Below, piece after piece: positions 14,644-17,237 of a stretch of DNA of 17,237 bases (its first letter is position 1; each line of letters opens with the position of its first letter). The DNA is from an uncultured Collinsella sp. Its GTDB lineage: Bacteria; Actinomycetota; Coriobacteriia; Coriobacteriales; Coriobacteriaceae. The notes beneath the pieces are model-generated. The model was not told where the DNA came from and made no database searches. It saw only the letters and a program-made list of their open reading frames with translations. The stretch is from the NCBI GenBank assembly GCA_902494935.1, contig CABUVH010000022.1, positions 1 to 17,237 of the forward strand, written 5' to 3'. The position numbers were made by a program, and so were the translations under genes.

Positions 14644-15271
14644 CGAAGTTAACGCCACCAAGGCAAACGAAGCGCCAACCCGCCTGGCAGACGGAACGTA
14701 CCAGCCAGTCCTCACCGTTTCCGATCTCGACCGTTGCGGCCGCCGCTGGATGCTCGGCGCGTCCATCTATAACTATGAGTCCCAGTGTGCCCCGGCGGTC
14801 ATGTTCGCAACCGAACCCGCCCTGCGCAAGATCTATGCAGGAGACGAGGAGGGCTACCGCAGGTCACTTCTGAGCACCTATCGCTATTACAATGCGACTC
14901 CCCAGGTAAGCGGCCTGCTCCTCGGCGCCGGCCTAGCCTTGGAGGACAAGGGGCACAATGACGCCATCGACGCGGTCCAAGACCTTAAGATTGGCCTCAT
15001 GGGCTCCCTCTCAGGAGTCGGCGATACGATCTTCGCCATCCTCATCCCCACCGTCATCAAGGTCTCGTGTGGTCTCACGTTCACCATGGGTGACGTCACG
15101 CTCGACGTCCAGACGGGCATCCTCGACCAAATCATGGTCGGCATGCTGCCCGTAATAGCCACAGCCATCGTCTACGCCCTCGTCAAGCGCAAGGTCAGCA
15201 TCAACAAGATTGTCCTCGGCATCCTCATCATCTCGTGGGTGTGCGCGGCTTTCGGCATTCTTGCTGCCTAG
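14636..15271 (+). CDS. PTS mannose-family EIID component, internally shortened
   Basis: A 211-residue EIID, against about 270-306 usual. The N-terminal half is normal: SIYNYESQCAPAVMFA (about 43-58), YYNATPQVSGLLLGAGLALED (about 84-104), and KIGLMGSLSGVGDTIFAILIP (about 118-138). The sequence then jumps to KVSCGLTFTMGDVTLDVQTGILDQIM and the usual last helices. The segment that in other family members holds the GPILFF-like helix, the GY-loop and the TEGASI-type helix (about 60-75 residues) is absent, while the frame stays open. This looks like an in-frame deletion. Whether the complex still works is uncertain. Confidence 0.88.
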   Translation: MSNEVNATKANEAPTRLADGTYQPVLTVSDLDRCGRRWMLGASIYNYESQCAPAVMFATEPALRKIYAGDEEGYRRSLLSTYRYYNATPQVSGLLLGAGLALEDKGHNDAIDAVQDLKIGLMGSLSGVGDTIFAILIPTVIKVSCGLTFTMGDVTLDVQTGILDQIMVGMLPVIATAIVYALVKRKVSINKIVLGILIISWVCAAFGILAA

Positions 15272-15304
15272 CCTAGGGCTAGACCAACCCACAAAGGACG
15301 CATT

Positions 15305-15709
15305 ATGAGGCACATCATCATTGCATCGCACTACGGCCTGGCAGCCGGACTCGGAGACACGCTCAAGGCCATCATAGGACCGGGGCACGACATCAGGGTT
15401 GTCTGCGCGTTTACAGACGAAACCCCGCTCGAGGAGAAGCTCGCCAGCGCATTCGAGGGCATCGCCGAAGATGACGAGACCCTCGTTCTCACCGACATCC
15501 TTCAGGGCAGCGTAAACCAGCTCGTAGCCTGCTCGGCTCCGCGAGGCGCGTTCATAGTGACCGGCGTAAACCTTCCCGTGGCCCTCGAGCTCTCGCTCCA
15601 CGCCGGACAGCTTACTCCCGATGTGGTGAGGCATGTCGTCACCCAAGCCAAAGAGCAGCTCGTCTACCTCGGAGATCTTACTCCGGACGTTGACGAAGAA
15701 GACGAATAG
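15305..15709 (+). CDS. PTS mannose-family EIIA component
   Basis: A 134-residue cytoplasmic protein that receives phosphate from HPr. The phospho-His9 lies in IIIASHYGLAAGL; most relatives have SHG, so Tyr10 is a small departure. LVLTDILQGSVNQ (about 60-72) and FIVTGVNLPVALEL (about 80-93) match the conserved EIIA strands (compare LVDLWGGTPFNQ and IVTGVNLPMLIE in the first operon). The last residues are acidic. AAAGGAC lies 5 nt upstream. It completes the EIIB-C-D-A set. Confidence 0.9.
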   Translation: MRHIIIASHYGLAAGLGDTLKAIIGPGHDIRVVCAFTDETPLEEKLASAFEGIAEDDETLVLTDILQGSVNQLVACSAPRGAFIVTGVNLPVALELSLHAGQLTPDVVRHVVTQAKEQLVYLGDLTPDVDEEDE

Positions 15710-15738
15710 GAAAGACGCGACAGTAAGGAGGACGAGAC

Positions 15739-17175
15739 ATGCGCAAAGTCCCGACCAATAACCAGCACCTGTTCTACCAACCGAAGGACGTGTGGGTGGG
15801 AGACGTCATGCCCTTCGGCAAGGACGGCACGTTCTATCTATACCACCAGCGTGACACGCGCGACCCCGCTCCGCTTGCCGAAGGACAGCCCTTTGGGTGG
15901 TCGCTCGCGACCACCCAGGACTTCGTGACGTACCAGGAACACGGAACGGCGATCCCCCACGGCGGAGAAGACGACCAAGACCAGTTTATCTACGCCGGAA
16001 CCGTTTACGAGGCAAAAGGGGAGGTACGCGCTTTCTATACCGGGTTCAACCGCAACTACCTGCGAGAAGGCAAAACGTCCCAGGTGCTCATGCAGGCGAA
16101 GGCCTGCTCGGATGATTATGCGACGTGGAAAAAGACGGGCGTTGCAGTAGAGCTCACGCCTCAGCCAGGATACGATGGGCGCAACTGGCGCGACCCTTTC
16201 GTAATATGGGATGACGACCGGAAGGAATACCTCCTCGTACTGGGCACGCGTAAGGGAGACGACCCCTCCAAAACCCTCCAAACTGGCAGGCTCGTTCACT
16301 TTACGTCGAAGGACCTCGAGCACTGGCAGTTCAAGGGCGACTTCTGGGCCCCCGGCCTCTACACCATGTTCGAAATGCCAGACATTTTTAAAATTGGCGA
16401 TTGGTGGTACCTGGTCTACTCTGAGTACAGCGACGAGAACAAGATCGTCTACCGCATGAGCCGCGATCTCTACGGTCCGTGGGAGAAGCCGAGAGATGAC
16501 GCCTTCGACGGGAGGGCGTATTACGCCGGACGGACCGCCTTCGACGGATCGCGCAGGATTCTGTCCGGCTGGGTCCCCACGCGCGAGAACGACGATGACC
16601 GGGCCAACTGGCTTTGGGGTGGCTCGTTTATGCCCCATGAGGTGTACCAGCGCCCCAATGGCACCCTCGGCGTTCGCCCTCCCCAAAGCATAAAGGATGC
16701 GTTCGAGTGCCCTGATGCCGTCCCGGATATCGAGCTTCGCGGAGACCACGAACGAACGGAGTGCGTAATCACCGAAAACGCAGGCGAGATCTTCTGCTTC
16801 GAGGCAGACGTGACGTTCAGGGACGCTTGCGACTTCTCAATTCGAGCCTACAAGAATCTCGAGACCGACGAGTCGTACGAATACCGCTTCGACCTCGACG
16901 CGAATCGGCTCTCGTTCGACAAGAGCCCCTGTTACAAGTGGTTCCGCGTAATGGATAAGGGGCTTTGGAGGCCAGTCTGGCTCGAGTCCGGGCGTTCTTA
17001 CCACCTGCAGCTCATCGTTGACGACAACATCCTCGTCCTCTACCTCGACGGTACCGCACTCACGACACGCGTCTGCGAGAAGTTCGGCCACTCGCTTGCT
17101 GTTACGGTAACGAATGGCGAACTCAAACTGTCCAACATAGCCTTGGCGAAGGGGCTGCGCGAACAGGAAAAGTAA
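15739..17175 (+). CDS. Intracellular GH32-type glycoside hydrolase (fructosidase-like)
   Basis: A 478-residue enzyme without signal peptide. The five-bladed propeller domain (about 1-310) has the family triad in a divergent form: nucleophile Asp22 in VWVGDVMPF (in place of the usual WMNDPNG), Asp152 in NWRDPF, and acid/base Glu212 in FEMPDIF. Residues about 340-470 form a beta-sandwich C-terminal module. GH32 enzymes cleave beta-fructosyl bonds in sucrose, inulin, levan or their oligomers. Co-location with a PTS suggests the substrate arrives phosphorylated, so a 6-phosphate form is possible. GTAAGGAGG lies 7 nt before the ATG, and the gap to EIIA is 29 nt. Substrate is not deducible from sequence alone. 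After the stop, 17176-17237 shows nothing recognisable. Confidence 0.88.
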   Translation: MRKVPTNNQHLFYQPKDVWVGDVMPFGKDGTFYLYHQRDTRDPAPLAEGQPFGWSLATTQDFVTYQEHGTAIPHGGEDDQDQFIYAGTVYEAKGEVRAFYTGFNRNYLREGKTSQVLMQAKACSDDYATWKKTGVAVELTPQPGYDGRNWRDPFVIWDDDRKEYLLVLGTRKGDDPSKTLQTGRLVHFTSKDLEHWQFKGDFWAPGLYTMFEMPDIFKIGDWWYLVYSEYSDENKIVYRMSRDLYGPWEKPRDDAFDGRAYYAGRTAFDGSRRILSGWVPTRENDDDRANWLWGGSFMPHEVYQRPNGTLGVRPPQSIKDAFECPDAVPDIELRGDHERTECVITENAGEIFCFEADVTFRDACDFSIRAYKNLETDESYEYRFDLDANRLSFDKSPCYKWFRVMDKGLWRPVWLESGRSYHLQLIVDDNILVLYLDGTALTTRVCEKFGHSLAVTVTNGELKLSNIALAKGLREQEK

Positions 17176-17237
17176 GCCAGTGAACCTCGTCGCCACAGCG
17201 ACTCCCCCAGCAAAACACGCGAACAACGGGTCCGGCC

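Noticed and set aside
13705..14766. Minus-strand open frame of about 353 codons across EIIC
   Set aside because: It is antisense to a clearly recognised EIIC and has no family features.
1..17237. CRISPR array, insertion sequence or replication origin
   Set aside because: There are no regularly spaced direct repeats, no transposase-like frame and no cluster of DnaA-type boxes noticed in the window.

Overview
The window looks like a chromosome segment from a high-GC, anaerobic, gut-type actinobacterium of the class Coriobacteriia, most like Collinsella. This rests on GC-rich codon use, strong AGGAGG-type ribosome sites, Fe-S/flavin redox genes, a DUF5692-type membrane protein, and two mannose-family phosphotransferase (PTS) operons. 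The taxon is an inference; no rRNA is present.

Left part (1-7232). A copy of a palindromic repeat sits at the left edge. A minus-strand gene encodes a single-pass envelope protein with a very acidic N-terminus. Next is a minus-strand pair, a TetR-family regulator followed by a polytopic DUF5692-like membrane protein, closed by a clear terminator. Divergent from it is a 925-residue iron-sulfur/FAD/NAD(P) oxidoreductase. The divergent intergenic region holds two 15-bp palindromes of one design (TTGACR-N3-YGTCAA), the probable TetR operators. Between the oxidoreductase and a lone hypA gene lies a 194-nt spacer that folds on paper into a long multi-helix hairpin plus a second perfect hairpin abutting the hypA ribosome site. 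A second copy of the palindromic repeat, here with a T-tract, ends this block.

Middle part (7233-11180). An AT-rich promoter region precedes a complete mannose-family PTS operon: fused IIAB, IIC, IID, then a strong terminator and a DUF956 gene, then a 19-bp-stem terminator. The leader carries a sequence complementary to the IIAB ribosome site. A tRNA-Arg (anticodon CCU) with its own terminator follows.

Right part (11181-17237) reads as an accessory locus beside the tRNA. It starts with wreckage: an iron-dependent alcohol dehydrogenase gene broken by two apparent one-base losses in G-tracts plus a stop codon, weak remnants of other minus-strand genes, and what looks like the tail of a PRD-type (LevR-like) PTS regulator. 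A second mannose-family PTS operon follows in the order IIB-IIC-IID-IIA, ending with an intracellular glycoside hydrolase of the GH32 type. This suggests uptake with phosphorylation of a fructose-containing oligosaccharide, then hydrolysis in the cytoplasm. Its IID is about 60-75 residues short in the membrane domain, so transporter function is in doubt.

The most interesting items are the structured spacer RNA upstream of hypA, the paired TetR operators in the DUF5692/oxidoreductase locus, the shared palindromic repeat family, the shortened IID, and the pattern of damage in the alcohol dehydrogenase gene.
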